Source: OLB11 sp041392835 (GTDB taxonomy: Bacteria > Bacteroidota > Bacteroidia > Chitinophagales > Chitinophagaceae). From it: a stretch of 64,000 bases of DNA. This document shows, piece after piece, positions 10,374 to 18,975 of this stretch (position 1 is the stretch's first letter; every line of letters starts with the position of its first letter). Below the pieces are notes generated by a model, which saw only the letters and a list, made by a program, of their open reading frames with translations, was not told where the DNA came from and did not search any database. Both the position numbers and the translations under genes were made by a program. Where the stretch lies: positions 62,001-126,000 of the forward strand of contig JAWKLF010000003.1 in the NCBI GenBank assembly GCA_041392835.1, in the 5' to 3' direction.

Positions 10374-10395
10374 GGACTTAACTTGGACTTAACTT
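10374..10395. repeat. 11-bp tandem duplication upstream of a DUF1573 gene
   Basis: Two exact head-to-tail copies of GGACTTAACTT (10374-10384 and 10385-10395). They end 19 bp before the -7 box at 10415, in the divergent intergenic region between the fused E1 gene and the DUF1573 pair. Confidence 0.7.
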
Positions 10396-10414
10396 CATTG
10401 TGAAGATAAGAAAA

Positions 10415-10422
10415 TAAATTTG
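10415..10422 (+). promoter_or_regulatory. -7 box TAAATTTG of the DUF1573 pair
   Basis: Exact TAnnTTTG match 17 bp before the ATG at 10440. No clear -33 TTTG at 19-21 bp. Confidence 0.6.
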
Positions 10423-10439
10423 GATAAAATATACAAAAC

Positions 10440-11015
10440 ATGAAAAGATCAATTTTATTTTTTACAGCCATTGCATTATTCACAGTGAATGTAAATGCAC
10501 AATCTAAGAGTAAGAAGAGTAAAAAAAGTAAAACCGTTTCTGAAGCACCAGCTCCAGTAAAAGCGGCTCCGGCACCCGTTGCACCAGCAACACCGCCAAC
10601 ACCTCGTCAAAATCCTGTAACCCATGCTCCTGCAGCTCCTGCATCTCCAGCACAGAACCCAGATAAAAGTATGAAATTTACAAATGAAGATCACAACTTT
10701 GGTACTATACCAGAAGGTCCTGCTGTAAGTTTTGATTTTGAATTCAAAAACATAAGTTCTGAACCTGTAGTGTTAAGCAGTGTTAACGCTTCTTGTGGTT
10801 GTACTACACCTACATGGACTAAAGATCCAGTATTGCCTGGAAAAACTGGTAAAATAACAGCTACTTATAATACTCAAGGTCGTCCGGGTAGTTTTACAAA
10901 AACAATAACTGTAAACTCAAACGCTGGTACTAAAGTATTAAAAATATCGGGCTTAGTAGAAAAAGCACCTGATGCTTCTGTACCTGCTAATAATAACTCA
11001 ATGATTAAACATTAA
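10440..11015 (+). CDS. DUF1573 secreted protein with Pro/Ala linker
   Basis: A 191-aa protein with a signal peptide ending near VNAQS, a Lys/Ser-rich patch (SKSKKSKKSK), a Pro/Ala-rich linker (about 37-75) and one DUF1573 domain (about 78-175) with the family core NASCGCTTP followed by PGKTGKI and YNTQGRPGSF. DUF1573 is an immunoglobulin-like fold abundant in Bacteroidota; its function is not established. It is followed after 31 bp by a second DUF1573 gene, so the two look like a duplication within one transcript that ends at the terminator at 11515. Confidence 0.88.
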   Translation: MKRSILFFTAIALFTVNVNAQSKSKKSKKSKTVSEAPAPVKAAPAPVAPATPPTPRQNPVTHAPAAPASPAQNPDKSMKFTNEDHNFGTIPEGPAVSFDFEFKNISSEPVVLSSVNASCGCTTPTWTKDPVLPGKTGKITATYNTQGRPGSFTKTITVNSNAGTKVLKISGLVEKAPDASVPANNNSMIKH

Positions 11016-11046
11016 TTTTTTTTTAAACAAATAAAAATAAAACAAC

Positions 11047-11493
11047 ATGAAATATTTATTTTCCATTTTAGCCATTTTTGCTTTTACTTTTACAGCTTTA
11101 GCTCAAGAAAAGAAAGACAATCCTAATGCTCCAATTTTTAGATTCAACGAAGAGACACATGATTTTGGTACTTTGAAAGAAGGACCTGTAGCAGAATATG
11201 TTTTTGAATTTACAAACGTTGGTAAAGAACCATTAATTATTCAAAATTGCTCAGCATCTTGCGGTTGCACAACCCCAGACTGGACTAAAGATCCTATTAT
11301 GCCAGGTAAAAAAGGAAAAATTACAGTAAAATATAATACACAAGGTCGTCCTGGTGGGTTTAATAAAACAGTTTATATCCAATCTAATGCAAAAAGCGAA
11401 AAAGATAGATATGAATTGCATATTAAAGGTACTGTAACTGCTGCTCCTAAACCAGCTACTACACAGGATCCAACTCCTGATGTTAAACATTAA
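11047..11493 (+). CDS. DUF1573 secreted protein
   Basis: A 148-aa protein with signal peptide (cleavage near ALAQE) and one DUF1573 domain with SASCGCTTP and the PGKKGKI / YNTQGRPGGF blocks. It is a close paralogue of the preceding gene but lacks the Lys/Ser patch and Pro/Ala linker. Both proteins end in ...KH. The 31-bp A/T-rich gap has no promoter box, which supports co-transcription. Confidence 0.9.
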   Translation: MKYLFSILAIFAFTFTALAQEKKDNPNAPIFRFNEETHDFGTLKEGPVAEYVFEFTNVGKEPLIIQNCSASCGCTTPDWTKDPIMPGKKGKITVKYNTQGRPGGFNKTVYIQSNAKSEKDRYELHIKGTVTAAPKPATTQDPTPDVKH

Positions 11494-11514
11494 AAATATA
11501 ATATAATAATTTAT

Positions 11515-11548
11515 AAATGGCTATCAGAAATGGTAGCCATTTTTTTTA
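11515..11548. terminator. Rho-independent terminator between convergent genes
   Basis: A 9-bp stem (11515-11523 with 11534-11542) is followed by a T-run on the plus strand. It ends the DUF1573 transcript and lies 28 bp before the stop codon of the convergent gene at 11576. Confidence 0.88.
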
Positions 11549-11575
11549 TTCACTTCTTTTAGTCCTACTATTTTA

Positions 11576-12253
11576 TTATTTAGACTTAAAAATAGAATAG
11601 CAATATTTAATGTAAGAAAGAAATTCATAGTCACTGCTATTTCTTATAAATTCATAGCTGGGTCTAAACATGTCTTGAAAGCGTTGAAGTTCTTTGCCTT
11701 CTAAATAAGTAATACGTTGTATAAGCTTTTTGTTGAAAACAAAATCTATATATTTTTCTTGCTCTAATTGTTCAAACATTTCTTGAAAAGCCCATTCTTG
11801 TCTATTTTTTTTACTAAGCATGGCCAAAGGCATATTTTTAAAATCAATATCTTCTTTGCGTTCTTTTCGAAGTACTATATCATAGGTTTGTCTGTATCGG
11901 ATACTATCCGATTTGAAATCTAAAGGTTTTCCTTTGATGTCAACTTCTTTAAGATAAATGGGCGCTTTTTCAAGTATAAGTTTATAATAAGAAGGCTCAT
12001 TTGGATTTTGGATTCTAATACGAATGGTAGTATAGCCTACTTTACTTATTTCAATCAAATCATTTTTCTTTACTTCTAATGTGAAAGTGCCATCGCTAGT
12101 AGTGGTCATACCTTTTAGTGTATTTATGTTTCTACAATTAGCGTGGGCTATAGTACTATCATTTTGACGATCAATCAATACGCCATGTATTATACTTTGC
12201 GCAAGGGCTATATGAGTGCCTAGTAATATAAAAAGAGTAAATACATATTTCAT
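11576..12253 (-). CDS. Secreted carboxypeptidase-regulatory-like domain protein
   Basis: A 225-aa protein with a signal peptide (cleavage near IALAQ) and a CarboxypepD_reg-like beta-sandwich (about 20-95: GVLIDRQNDSTIAHAN, GMTTTSDGTFTLEV, VGYTTIRIRI), followed by a charged region rich in Lys, Glu and aromatic residues of no known family. This domain often forms the N-terminal extension of TonB-dependent receptors, but no receptor part is present. It is a single-gene unit with its own -7 box. Role unknown; probably periplasmic or outer-membrane associated. Confidence 0.8.
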   Translation of the reverse strand: MKYVFTLFILLGTHIALAQSIIHGVLIDRQNDSTIAHANCRNINTLKGMTTTSDGTFTLEVKKNDLIEISKVGYTTIRIRIQNPNEPSYYKLILEKAPIYLKEVDIKGKPLDFKSDSIRYRQTYDIVLRKERKEDIDFKNMPLAMLSKKNRQEWAFQEMFEQLEQEKYIDFVFNKKLIQRITYLEGKELQRFQDMFRPSYEFIRNSSDYEFLSYIKYCYSIFKSK

Positions 12254-12273
12254 GAAGTGTGAAATTACAACAG

Positions 12274-12281
12274 CAAAAGTA
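12274..12281 (-). promoter_or_regulatory. -7 box TACTTTTG
   Basis: Exact TAnnTTTG match on the minus strand, 20 bp upstream of the ATG at 12253. Confidence 0.55.
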
Positions 12282-12314
12282 TGTTTGTTTTATTTCACAA
12301 AGGTTTAGCAGTTA

Positions 12315-15023
12315 TTATACTACTATGTTTATCATTTTGCCCTTTACAAAAATAAATTTCTTTAACTCTTTTTCTCCCATCCATTTCAACACAATGTCAT
12401 TTTCTAAAACTATTTTTTGTACTTCTTCTTGAGACAGGGTAAGCGAAAGCGAAAGTTCTGTTCGGGTTTTACCTTGAATAGCCACAGGATAAGTATAAGT
12501 ATTTTCTACTAAATAGGTTTCATTAAGAATAGGAAAAGTTGCTTGTGTTATTGATTGCTTATGTCCGAGTAGTTGCCAAAGTTCTTCAGCAGTATGAGGA
12601 GCAAATGGAGCAAGAGTAATCAATAGGGGTTCTAATATTTCTTGTTTATGACAAGCAATTTGTGAAAGCTCATTTGTCGTTATCATGAATTGACTTACTG
12701 AAGTATTAAAAGCAAAATTTTCAATATTATGTTGTATTTTTTTGATATGTCTGTGCAAAATTTTTAACTCGTCATCTGTAGCTGTTTCATTAGTAATTAT
12801 GCTTCCTTTTTCTTCATCAACATATAATTTCCAAAGTTTTTTAATAAATCTGTGTACCCCTTCTATACCTTTGGTATCCCATGGCTTACTCATTTCTAAA
12901 GGGCCTAAAAACATTTCATACATCCGAAAAGTATCTGCGCCATACAATCCAATAATATCATCGGGGTTCACTACATTAAATAAACGCTTACTCATTTTTT
13001 CTACTAATGAACCGCATATGTATTGACCGTCTTCTAATACAAAAGTAGCATCTTGGTATTCTTTTTTCCAAGATTTAAATTTTTCTATATCTAATGTAAG
13101 TCCGTCGCAAAAACGATATTCCGTATATAAAGTATCTACATCGTATTGATCTTTGAGATTATAAGAAACAAATTTATTTTCTCCTTTGATACGATACACC
13201 AATCTAGAATTGCCCTGTATCATACCTTGGTTGATCAATTTTTTATAGGGCTCATCAAAATCAATATACCCTAAATCATAAAGTGCTTTGCACCACATAC
13301 GAGAATATAAAAGATGCCCAACAGCATGTTCGGCACCACCTACATAAACATCAACTTGATTCCAATAAGAACTTATTTTTTTATCACAAAAAACGTCATT
13401 ATTATTTGGATCCATATAGCGTAGATAATACCAACTGGAGCCTGCATATCCTGGCATCGTGTCTGTCTCACGGATTCCTTTAGCACTCTTCATCCATTCT
13501 GTTGCATTGGCAAGAGGGCCTTTGCCATTAGGGCCTGCTTTGTAAGTTTGCAAATATGGCAACTCTAAAGGCAATTCGTCTTCATTCAGTGCTTTCGCAT
13601 TTCCTCCTTCATCATACACAATAGGAAATGGCTCTCCCCAATAACGCTGTCTGCTAAAACCAGCATCTCGCATTCTATAATTTATTCTTCTTGAGCCTAA
13701 GTTTTGGGATTCTATTTTTTCAATTATCTTTTTGCTAGCCTCTTGAACGCTTAAATCTGTAATGAAATCAGAATTAGCTATGATTACATTTTTATCGCTG
13801 CATGCTTGTTCTGAAATGTCACAATTTTTAAAAATATTAGGTATAGCCAATTGAAAGTGTTTTGCAAATGCGTAATCTCTTTCATCGCCACATGGCACAG
13901 CCATAATGGCTCCAGTGCCATAGCCTGCTAAAACATACTCAGCTATCCATATTGGTAATTCTTGTCCAGTTAAAGGATGAATGGCATATGCGCCTGTAAA
14001 GCATCCGCTAATTTGTTTTGTTTCTGCAAGTCGTTCTCTTTCGCTTCTGGATGCAGTTGTTTTTTGATATTCTTCTACTAATGCTATTTGTTCTGCACTA
14101 GTAATTTGAGACACTAATTCATGTTCGGGTGCTAATACAATAAAAGAAACACCATAGATGGTATCGGGTCTTGTAGTAAATACATTGATGTTGGCTTGGT
14201 GTTGGCTAACAGCAAAATTAATTTCGGCGCCTTCACTTTTGCCTATCCAATTTCGTTGCATTTCTTTTAATGAAATTGGAAAATCTACTTGATTCAATCC
14301 TTCTAATAATCTATCTGCGTATTCTGTTATTCTTAAAAACCATTGACTCATTAATTTTCGCTCTACTGGATGTCCTCCACGTTCACTTACACCATTTATA
14401 ACTTCATCATTGGCTAATACGGTACCTAAGTTTTCGCACCAGTTTACATAGCTTTCTTTTTTATAAGCTAAGCGATGTTCCATAAGTACATCTTGAAGCT
14501 CTTTTTCATTCCACGAAGGTTTATTGGATAGTAGTTCTTTTTTTAGATTCTCTATAGGTTCTGCCTTGTTTGTTTTAGGATTATACCAAGCATTAAAAAG
14601 TTGTAAAAATATCCATTGTGTCCATCGGTAGTAGTTGGGCGAAGCCGTCTGTACTTCTCTACTCCAATCAAAGCAAAAACCAATTTGTTCTAATTGTTCT
14701 TTATAGCGTGCAATATTTTGTTCAGTTGTCAAAGCTGGATGTTGACCGGTTTCTATAGCGTATTGTTCGGCTGGTAAACCAAAAGAATCAAAACCCATGG
14801 GGTGCAAAACATTGAAGCCCTTTAATTTTTTATAGCGTGAGTATATATCAGAGGCAATATATCCTAATGGATGTCCTACATGTAGGCCTGTACCAGAAGG
14901 ATAAGGAAACATATCCAATACATAGCATTTGGGTTTTGAAAAATCGTTTTCTACTTGGTATGTATTATTTTCTTTCCAAAATGTTTGCCATTTTTTATCT
15001 ATATACCTAAAATCGTATTGCAT
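12315..15023 (-). CDS. leuS: Leucyl-tRNA synthetase
   Basis: Class Ia synthetase of 902 aa that charges tRNA-Leu. The HIGH signature is HVGH (48-51), the CP1 editing domain carries TTRPDTIYG, and the second signature reads KMSKR (676-680), not KMSKS. An insertion of about 60 residues precedes that motif, as I know from other Bacteroidota LeuRS. A frame extension upstream to 15191 adds 56 hydrophobic, non-homologous residues; the ATG at 15023 begins the conserved MQYDFRYIDKKWQ and has a TATATTTG box 26 bp upstream, so it is chosen. pdhA lies upstream on the same strand. Confidence 0.96.
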   Translation of the reverse strand: MQYDFRYIDKKWQTFWKENNTYQVENDFSKPKCYVLDMFPYPSGTGLHVGHPLGYIASDIYSRYKKLKGFNVLHPMGFDSFGLPAEQYAIETGQHPALTTEQNIARYKEQLEQIGFCFDWSREVQTASPNYYRWTQWIFLQLFNAWYNPKTNKAEPIENLKKELLSNKPSWNEKELQDVLMEHRLAYKKESYVNWCENLGTVLANDEVINGVSERGGHPVERKLMSQWFLRITEYADRLLEGLNQVDFPISLKEMQRNWIGKSEGAEINFAVSQHQANINVFTTRPDTIYGVSFIVLAPEHELVSQITSAEQIALVEEYQKTTASRSERERLAETKQISGCFTGAYAIHPLTGQELPIWIAEYVLAGYGTGAIMAVPCGDERDYAFAKHFQLAIPNIFKNCDISEQACSDKNVIIANSDFITDLSVQEASKKIIEKIESQNLGSRRINYRMRDAGFSRQRYWGEPFPIVYDEGGNAKALNEDELPLELPYLQTYKAGPNGKGPLANATEWMKSAKGIRETDTMPGYAGSSWYYLRYMDPNNNDVFCDKKISSYWNQVDVYVGGAEHAVGHLLYSRMWCKALYDLGYIDFDEPYKKLINQGMIQGNSRLVYRIKGENKFVSYNLKDQYDVDTLYTEYRFCDGLTLDIEKFKSWKKEYQDATFVLEDGQYICGSLVEKMSKRLFNVVNPDDIIGLYGADTFRMYEMFLGPLEMSKPWDTKGIEGVHRFIKKLWKLYVDEEKGSIITNETATDDELKILHRHIKKIQHNIENFAFNTSVSQFMITTNELSQIACHKQEILEPLLITLAPFAPHTAEELWQLLGHKQSITQATFPILNETYLVENTYTYPVAIQGKTRTELSLSLTLSQEEVQKIVLENDIVLKWMGEKELKKFIFVKGKMINIVV

Positions 15024-15049
15024 GAATTTGTCTTTTGAGTTGAAGTAGG

Positions 15050-15057
15050 CAAATATA
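15050..15057 (-). promoter_or_regulatory. -7 box TATATTTG of leuS
   Basis: Exact match on the minus strand 26 bp upstream of the chosen leuS start. It lies inside the longer open frame and argues against the longer start. Confidence 0.6.
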
Positions 15058-15214
15058 CTGTTTCTTATAAAATAGTTTTTTGGGAGAATTGCTATACCAG
15101 TATAGATACATGAGTTCTTAGCATATTTTTTTTTAATGAATGATAAAAAAAATGTAAAAATGATGCCTATGCCAAAAAAACTATTTAACAAGAAGAACTA
15201 AAAGCTGATGCCTC

Positions 15215-16207
15215 TTAATCCATAATATAAGGGTAATCTTCTTGAACGTAAATATCTTTATAGACTTCACTGTCGTCAGGATAGGGTGAATTTTCCGAAA
15301 ATTCAACAGCATCATCAACTATAGATTTTACATTTTGATTGATTTCTTCAATTTTGGCCTCATCGGCTAAATTGTTTTCTTTTATTACTCTTAATACATA
15401 TTCTATAGGGTCTCTATCTTTAAACTGTTCCAACTCTTCTTTGGAGCGATACTTAGCAGGGTCGCTCATACTATGCCCTTTGTATCGATAGGTTTTAATT
15501 TCTAATAGGGTAGGGCCATCTCCATTGCGAGCACGCTTAGCTGCTCTTTCAATAGCATAGTGTACATTTTCGGGTAGCATGCCGTCTACACTGTCTCCAG
15601 GCATATCGTATGCATCGGCCAGTTTATAAATGTCCAAAACATTACTCGTTCGTTCTACTGAAGTGCCCATTGCATAAAAGTTATTTTCACAAATAAAAAT
15701 TACAGGGAGTTTCCAGAGCATAGCCATATTAAATGTTTCGTGCAATATGCCTTGACGCGCAGCACCATCTCCAAAGAAGCAGAGAGTTACAGCATCTGAA
15801 CCTTTATATTTTTCGGCAAAAGCTATACCTGCACCAAGACCTATTTGACCACCTACTATACCATGCCCTCCAAAAAAACGTTTTTCTTTAGAAAAAAAGT
15901 GCATGCTGCCTCCTTTGCCTTTGGTGCAACCAGTGGCTTTGCCATACATTTCGGCCATGCATTCTCGTGGACTAATTCCTTTTGCTATAGCTAATCCATG
16001 ATCTCTATAGGCTGTAATCATATTGTCATCATCTCTGATGGCACTCATGCAACCAGCAGACACTGCTTCTTGACCAATATATAAATGGCAAAATCCTCTA
16101 ATTTTTTGTTGTCCATAGAGTTGCCCTGTTTTTTCTTCAAAACGTCTTTGCAAAAGCATGATTTCGTACCAATATAAATAGATTTCTTTGCTAAAATAAT
16201 TGTCCAC
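15215..16207 (-). CDS. pdhA: Pyruvate dehydrogenase E1 component, alpha subunit
   Basis: A 330-aa ThDP-binding alpha chain of the pyruvate dehydrogenase complex, which converts pyruvate to acetyl-CoA with E1 beta, E2 and E3. The ThDP motif runs from GDG (146-148) to NN (175-176). The regulatory-loop motif YRYKGHSMSDPAKYR and the N-terminal YIGQEAVSAG are typical. No pdhB or E2 gene is adjacent, so the complex is encoded at scattered loci. The gap to leuS is about 190 bp and holds the leuS promoter. Confidence 0.95.
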   Translation of the reverse strand: MDNYFSKEIYLYWYEIMLLQRRFEEKTGQLYGQQKIRGFCHLYIGQEAVSAGCMSAIRDDDNMITAYRDHGLAIAKGISPRECMAEMYGKATGCTKGKGGSMHFFSKEKRFFGGHGIVGGQIGLGAGIAFAEKYKGSDAVTLCFFGDGAARQGILHETFNMAMLWKLPVIFICENNFYAMGTSVERTSNVLDIYKLADAYDMPGDSVDGMLPENVHYAIERAAKRARNGDGPTLLEIKTYRYKGHSMSDPAKYRSKEELEQFKDRDPIEYVLRVIKENNLADEAKIEEINQNVKSIVDDAVEFSENSPYPDDSEVYKDIYVQEDYPYIMD

Positions 16208-16257
16208 TTTTTTTGTATTTGATTACAGCGAAGATAGTTTGATTTAATGTGTAACAT

Positions 16258-16293
16258 AAAAAAATCCCGCATTTTTTTAATGCGGGATTTTTT
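16258..16293. terminator. Bidirectional-looking terminator hairpin
   Basis: A near-perfect stem of up to 15 bp (16258-16272 with 16279-16293) built around TCCCGCATT, flanked by A- and T-runs. On the minus strand it ends the DUF3078 gene (stop at 16311) just upstream of pdhA. Confidence 0.92.
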
Positions 16294-16310
16294 CTATAAA
16301 AAAGGTATTA

Positions 16311-17333
16311 TTATAGTTTGTAACTAAAACCTACATTAAGAGTTTGTTTAAGTTGAGTCCAACCTAAAGGTCCGTAAGTAGGAATGCCATTGCTATCCAA
16401 TTTGTTTTTTTGACCTGGTTGGTCATTGTCATAAAGGACAGTAAAGCCTAAACCAGCACCAATGAATTTGCTAATTTTCATAGCAAAAAAGTTATCCCAA
16501 AGTATATCGATATTGCCAGGATTGTCTTTTCTTAAAATACCGTTTACAGTAGTATTTTTTGCTAAGTAATTAGAGTATAAATCTAAACGCGTGTTATAGA
16601 TTATGTTTTTAGTTAAATTTGTTTTGTATCGTGCTGTTAAATAAGCTCCAAGTTCAAGACGGTTAGTTTTGCCTTGTTGTACACCAAAAGCAGGACCAAA
16701 GGTGGTGTATTTAGATTTTACGGTAGTATACTTAGCAGCAAGAGGAGAAAAGAAAACAGAAAAATTTTCGTTTGGTCTATATTGAGCTCCAAGGGCTAAT
16801 GTGAAATAGCCAGGCGACAAGAATTCGGAAATTGGGTTGTTCTGCCAGCCAGCATTTTCGTAGTTATAACCAGCAGTAAATTGAGATTGAAAACGGAATA
16901 AAGCTGTTAAATATGTATAGCGTTTTAGCTTGTTAGCAGAAGATGTCCATTTTGCAGGCTGCCATCCGTATCGAGATGAAAAGTCTATACGATCGTCTAA
17001 TTTTCTTGGTACAAAATTGTTAGATTGAACGTAGTTTAAGCCATAAAATAAGTCTAAAGTATTTTCCCAAATTTTGTTTTGGTGTACTCTTGCTAAGGCA
17101 CCATTAAATTGTCCGTTTACGGCTAGAGAAAGGCGTTCACCCCCAGCAGCCCAGTTTTCAAGTATAGCTTGGTTGATACCAATGTTTATTAATCCAGAAC
17201 GAGACCAACCTTCGTTTTTTCCTTCTGTTTTGTGATCCATGTTTTTTTGCAAATCGTCTGATTCTTTATCGCGCTGTGCAAAAACGGCACTCGATAAAAG
17301 TGTAAGTAAGCTTAAAGTAATGATTTTCTTCAT
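16311..17333 (-). CDS. DUF3078 outer-membrane-type protein
   Basis: A 340-aa protein with a signal peptide (MKKIITLSLL..., cleavage near VFAQR). The N-terminal block GWSRSGLINIGINQAILENW, then WAAGGERLSLAVNGQ, identifies DUF3078, a Bacteroidota family. Alternating aromatic/polar beta strands, ending with a terminal aromatic-Lys-Leu, suggest a beta-barrel in the outer membrane. An upstream ATG at 17366 would add 11 residues before the signal peptide and is less likely. Function unknown. Flanked by terminators on both sides, so it is monocistronic. Confidence 0.86.
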   Translation of the reverse strand: MKKIITLSLLTLLSSAVFAQRDKESDDLQKNMDHKTEGKNEGWSRSGLINIGINQAILENWAAGGERLSLAVNGQFNGALARVHQNKIWENTLDLFYGLNYVQSNNFVPRKLDDRIDFSSRYGWQPAKWTSSANKLKRYTYLTALFRFQSQFTAGYNYENAGWQNNPISEFLSPGYFTLALGAQYRPNENFSVFFSPLAAKYTTVKSKYTTFGPAFGVQQGKTNRLELGAYLTARYKTNLTKNIIYNTRLDLYSNYLAKNTTVNGILRKDNPGNIDILWDNFFAMKISKFIGAGLGFTVLYDNDQPGQKNKLDSNGIPTYGPLGWTQLKQTLNVGFSYKL

Positions 17334-17353
17334 ATATTTTTTTTTAGAATGCA

Positions 17354-17383
17354 AAAATGCCACCAAATTTTTGGTGGCATTTT
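17354..17383 (-). terminator. Terminator of mscL
   Basis: A strong stem (17354-17367 with 17370-17383) centred on ATGCCACCAAA, with a T-run on the minus strand. It lies just after the mscL stop and overlaps the region upstream of the DUF3078 gene. Confidence 0.9.
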
Positions 17384-17407
17384 GAAAACTATTGATTTAA
17401 CAAAAAG

Positions 17408-17779
17408 TTATTTTTTCAAAGCGTCTCTTATTTCCATCAATAATGCATCTGTGCTAGATGGTCCTTCAGGCGCAGCGGCTTCTTCTTTCTTTTTCATTTT
17501 ATTGGCAGCTTTAATAACCATAAATAAAAAGAGGGCTACAGCTAAAAATTTTATAATTGCAGATATAGCCAATCCGTATTTTAATTCGGCTTCGCCTACC
17601 TTAAGTGCTAGTGAATCAAAGTTGACTCCTCCTGTGAGTATCCCAATTAATGGCATAATGATATTGTCTACAACTGCACCAACAATACTATTAAAAGCAA
17701 CGCCTAATACAGTAGCAACAGCTAAATCAAGTACATTTCCCTTGATAGCAAATTCTTTAAATTCTTTTATGAAACTCAT
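17408..17779 (-). CDS. mscL: Large-conductance mechanosensitive channel MscL
   Basis: A 123-aa inner-membrane channel that opens at near-lytic tension to release osmolytes. The N-terminal amphipathic helix FIKEFKEFAIKGNVLDLAV, TM1, a short periplasmic loop, TM2 (about 68-92) and a charged C-terminal helix with the basic cluster KMKKKEE are all in order and the length is normal. It lies 42 bp downstream of the PPK2 gene but has its own -7 box at 17803 and its own terminator. Confidence 0.97.
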   Translation of the reverse strand: MSFIKEFKEFAIKGNVLDLAVATVLGVAFNSIVGAVVDNIIMPLIGILTGGVNFDSLALKVGEAELKYGLAISAIIKFLAVALFLFMVIKAANKMKKKEEAAAPEGPSSTDALLMEIRDALKK

Positions 17780-17802
17780 GTTTTATTTTTTTTAGTTCAT
17801 CA

Positions 17803-17810
17803 CAAACATA
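17803..17810 (-). promoter_or_regulatory. -7 box TATGTTTG of mscL
   Basis: Exact TAnnTTTG match on the minus strand, 23 bp upstream of the mscL ATG. Confidence 0.58.
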
Positions 17811-17821
17811 TTTCATTTTTT

Positions 17822-18571
17822 TTATTTTTTCAAACCCGGATAGGACATTTTGAGTTCCAAAAGGGTTTGCACTATCTTAGAAGCTACGAGATAGTTTTTG
17901 TACCAGTTCTGGTCTGATGGGATAATGTGCCAAGGAATTTGATTGCATGTTGCAAAAGCTTCTTGATAGTATTTCATATAGGTGCCCCAGTGTTTGGCTT
18001 CTAAGAAGTCATTTTCGTTGTATTTCCACATTTTTCTGGGTATGTGCATACGCTCTTCCAAGCGACTTTGTTGTTCTTCGGGCGAAATGTGTAAATAGAA
18101 TTTTAATAAGATGGTATTGTTGTGTTGCGTCAACAATTCTTCAAAATCATTGATAGCCTTGTATCGCTGTGCAGCTGTTTTAGTATCTATACACTTATGC
18201 ACACGGGTTATGAGAACATCTTCATAGTGCGAACGATTGTGTATGTGTATCATGCCTTTGGCAGGGGTATGATGGTGTATGCGCCACAAAAAATCGTGAG
18301 ATAATTCTTCTGCAGTGGGTGCTTTCCATGATTTTACTTGAACACCTAAAGGGTTTACAGCAGAAAATACATCACGCACCAAACCATCTTTTCCTGAGGC
18401 ATCCATACCTTGTATTAATATTAAAAGGGAATATTTGGATTGTGCAAAAAGCAAATTTTGGAGCTCGTCTAATTCTTCAAGCAAAGCCTTGGTTTTTTCT
18501 TTAGTCTTTTCTTTATCTATGGATTTGGGTGCTCTTGTATCAAGAGATAGTAAATTGATTTTTTTTGACAT
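17822..18571 (-). CDS. ppk2: Polyphosphate kinase 2 family protein
   Basis: A 249-aa PPK2-type nucleotide kinase that uses inorganic polyphosphate to phosphorylate nucleotides (AMP/ADP or GDP; class not resolved). The Walker A loop GMDASGKDG (55-63) and the lid/Walker B block HNRSHYEDV (111-119) are present, where most relatives have FNRSHYEDV. ATG at 18571 (MSKKINLL) is chosen over a TTG two codons earlier. A TATTTTTG -7 box ends only 3 bp before this ATG, so the mRNA may be leaderless. Neighbours mscL and the helical protein at 18634 suggest a stress-related group, by inference only. Confidence 0.92.
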   Translation of the reverse strand: MSKKINLLSLDTRAPKSIDKEKTKEKTKALLEELDELQNLLFAQSKYSLLILIQGMDASGKDGLVRDVFSAVNPLGVQVKSWKAPTAEELSHDFLWRIHHHTPAKGMIHIHNRSHYEDVLITRVHKCIDTKTAAQRYKAINDFEELLTQHNNTILLKFYLHISPEEQQSRLEERMHIPRKMWKYNENDFLEAKHWGTYMKYYQEAFATCNQIPWHIIPSDQNWYKNYLVASKIVQTLLELKMSYPGLKK

Positions 18572-18574
18572 GTT

Positions 18575-18582
18575 CAAAAATA
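18575..18582 (-). promoter_or_regulatory. -7 box TATTTTTG of ppk2 (leaderless type)
   Basis: Exact TAnnTTTG match on the minus strand, 3 bp upstream of the ppk2 ATG. It directly abuts the terminator hairpin of the preceding gene. Confidence 0.5.
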
Positions 18583-18584
18583 AA

Positions 18585-18610
18585 AAAAACCACTTGAAAA
18601 AGTGGTTTTT
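18585..18610 (-). terminator. Terminator of the small helical protein gene
   Basis: An 11-bp stem (18585-18595 with 18600-18610) centred on CCACTT with a 4-nt loop and a T-rich tail on the minus strand, 23 bp after the stop of the gene at 18634. Confidence 0.88.
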
Positions 18611-18633
18611 GAATAGTGTTTAAAAATGGATTA

Positions 18634-18975
18634 TTATTTATCTCCACCAAAAAGACCTTTAAGCTTGCCTAGCGCATCTTTGGCCAATTCTTCTGCTTTG
18701 TCTGCTGCATCGCCAAGTTTGTCTTTTGCTACATCAGCAAGGTCTTCTAATTTGTCTTTTGCTGCTTCGGCAAAGTCTTCGGCTTTGTCCATTAAGCCTT
18801 CTTCTTTTTCAGCACCAGTTTCTACTTTGTTTCCTGAAAACATAGACTCAATGTTAGCCGCTAAAGGACCAGGCACTTTTGATTTTACAAATTCTACTAC
18901 GGTAGAAACCGTTTTGCTTGCTTGTTCTGAAGATAAGCCCACTTCGCTCATAATTTTGTTGATTAATTCTTGCAT
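18634..18975 (-). CDS. Small amphipathic helical protein, LEA-like C-terminus
   Basis: A 113-aa protein without a signal peptide. Residues 1-48 (MQELINKIMSEVGLSSEQA...) form a compact helical domain resembling DUF2267/DUF2780-like proteins. Residues 60-113 are almost wholly Ala/Lys/Asp/Glu/Leu with repeating units such as AAKDKLEDLADVAKDKLGD, similar in composition to the 11-residue repeats of LEA or apolipoprotein-like proteins, and end in GLFGGDK. The composition suggests a membrane-binding or desiccation/osmotic-stress helix; this is inference. It is a single gene with its own promoter and terminator. Confidence 0.75.
   Translation of the reverse strand: MQELINKIMSEVGLSSEQASKTVSTVVEFVKSKVPGPLAANIESMFSGNKVETGAEKEEGLMDKAEDFAEAAKDKLEDLADVAKDKLGDAADKAEELAKDALGKLKGLFGGDK

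Noticed and set aside
17349..17795. 148-codon plus-strand open frame
   Set aside because: It is the mirror of mscL, whose protein sequence is unmistakable.
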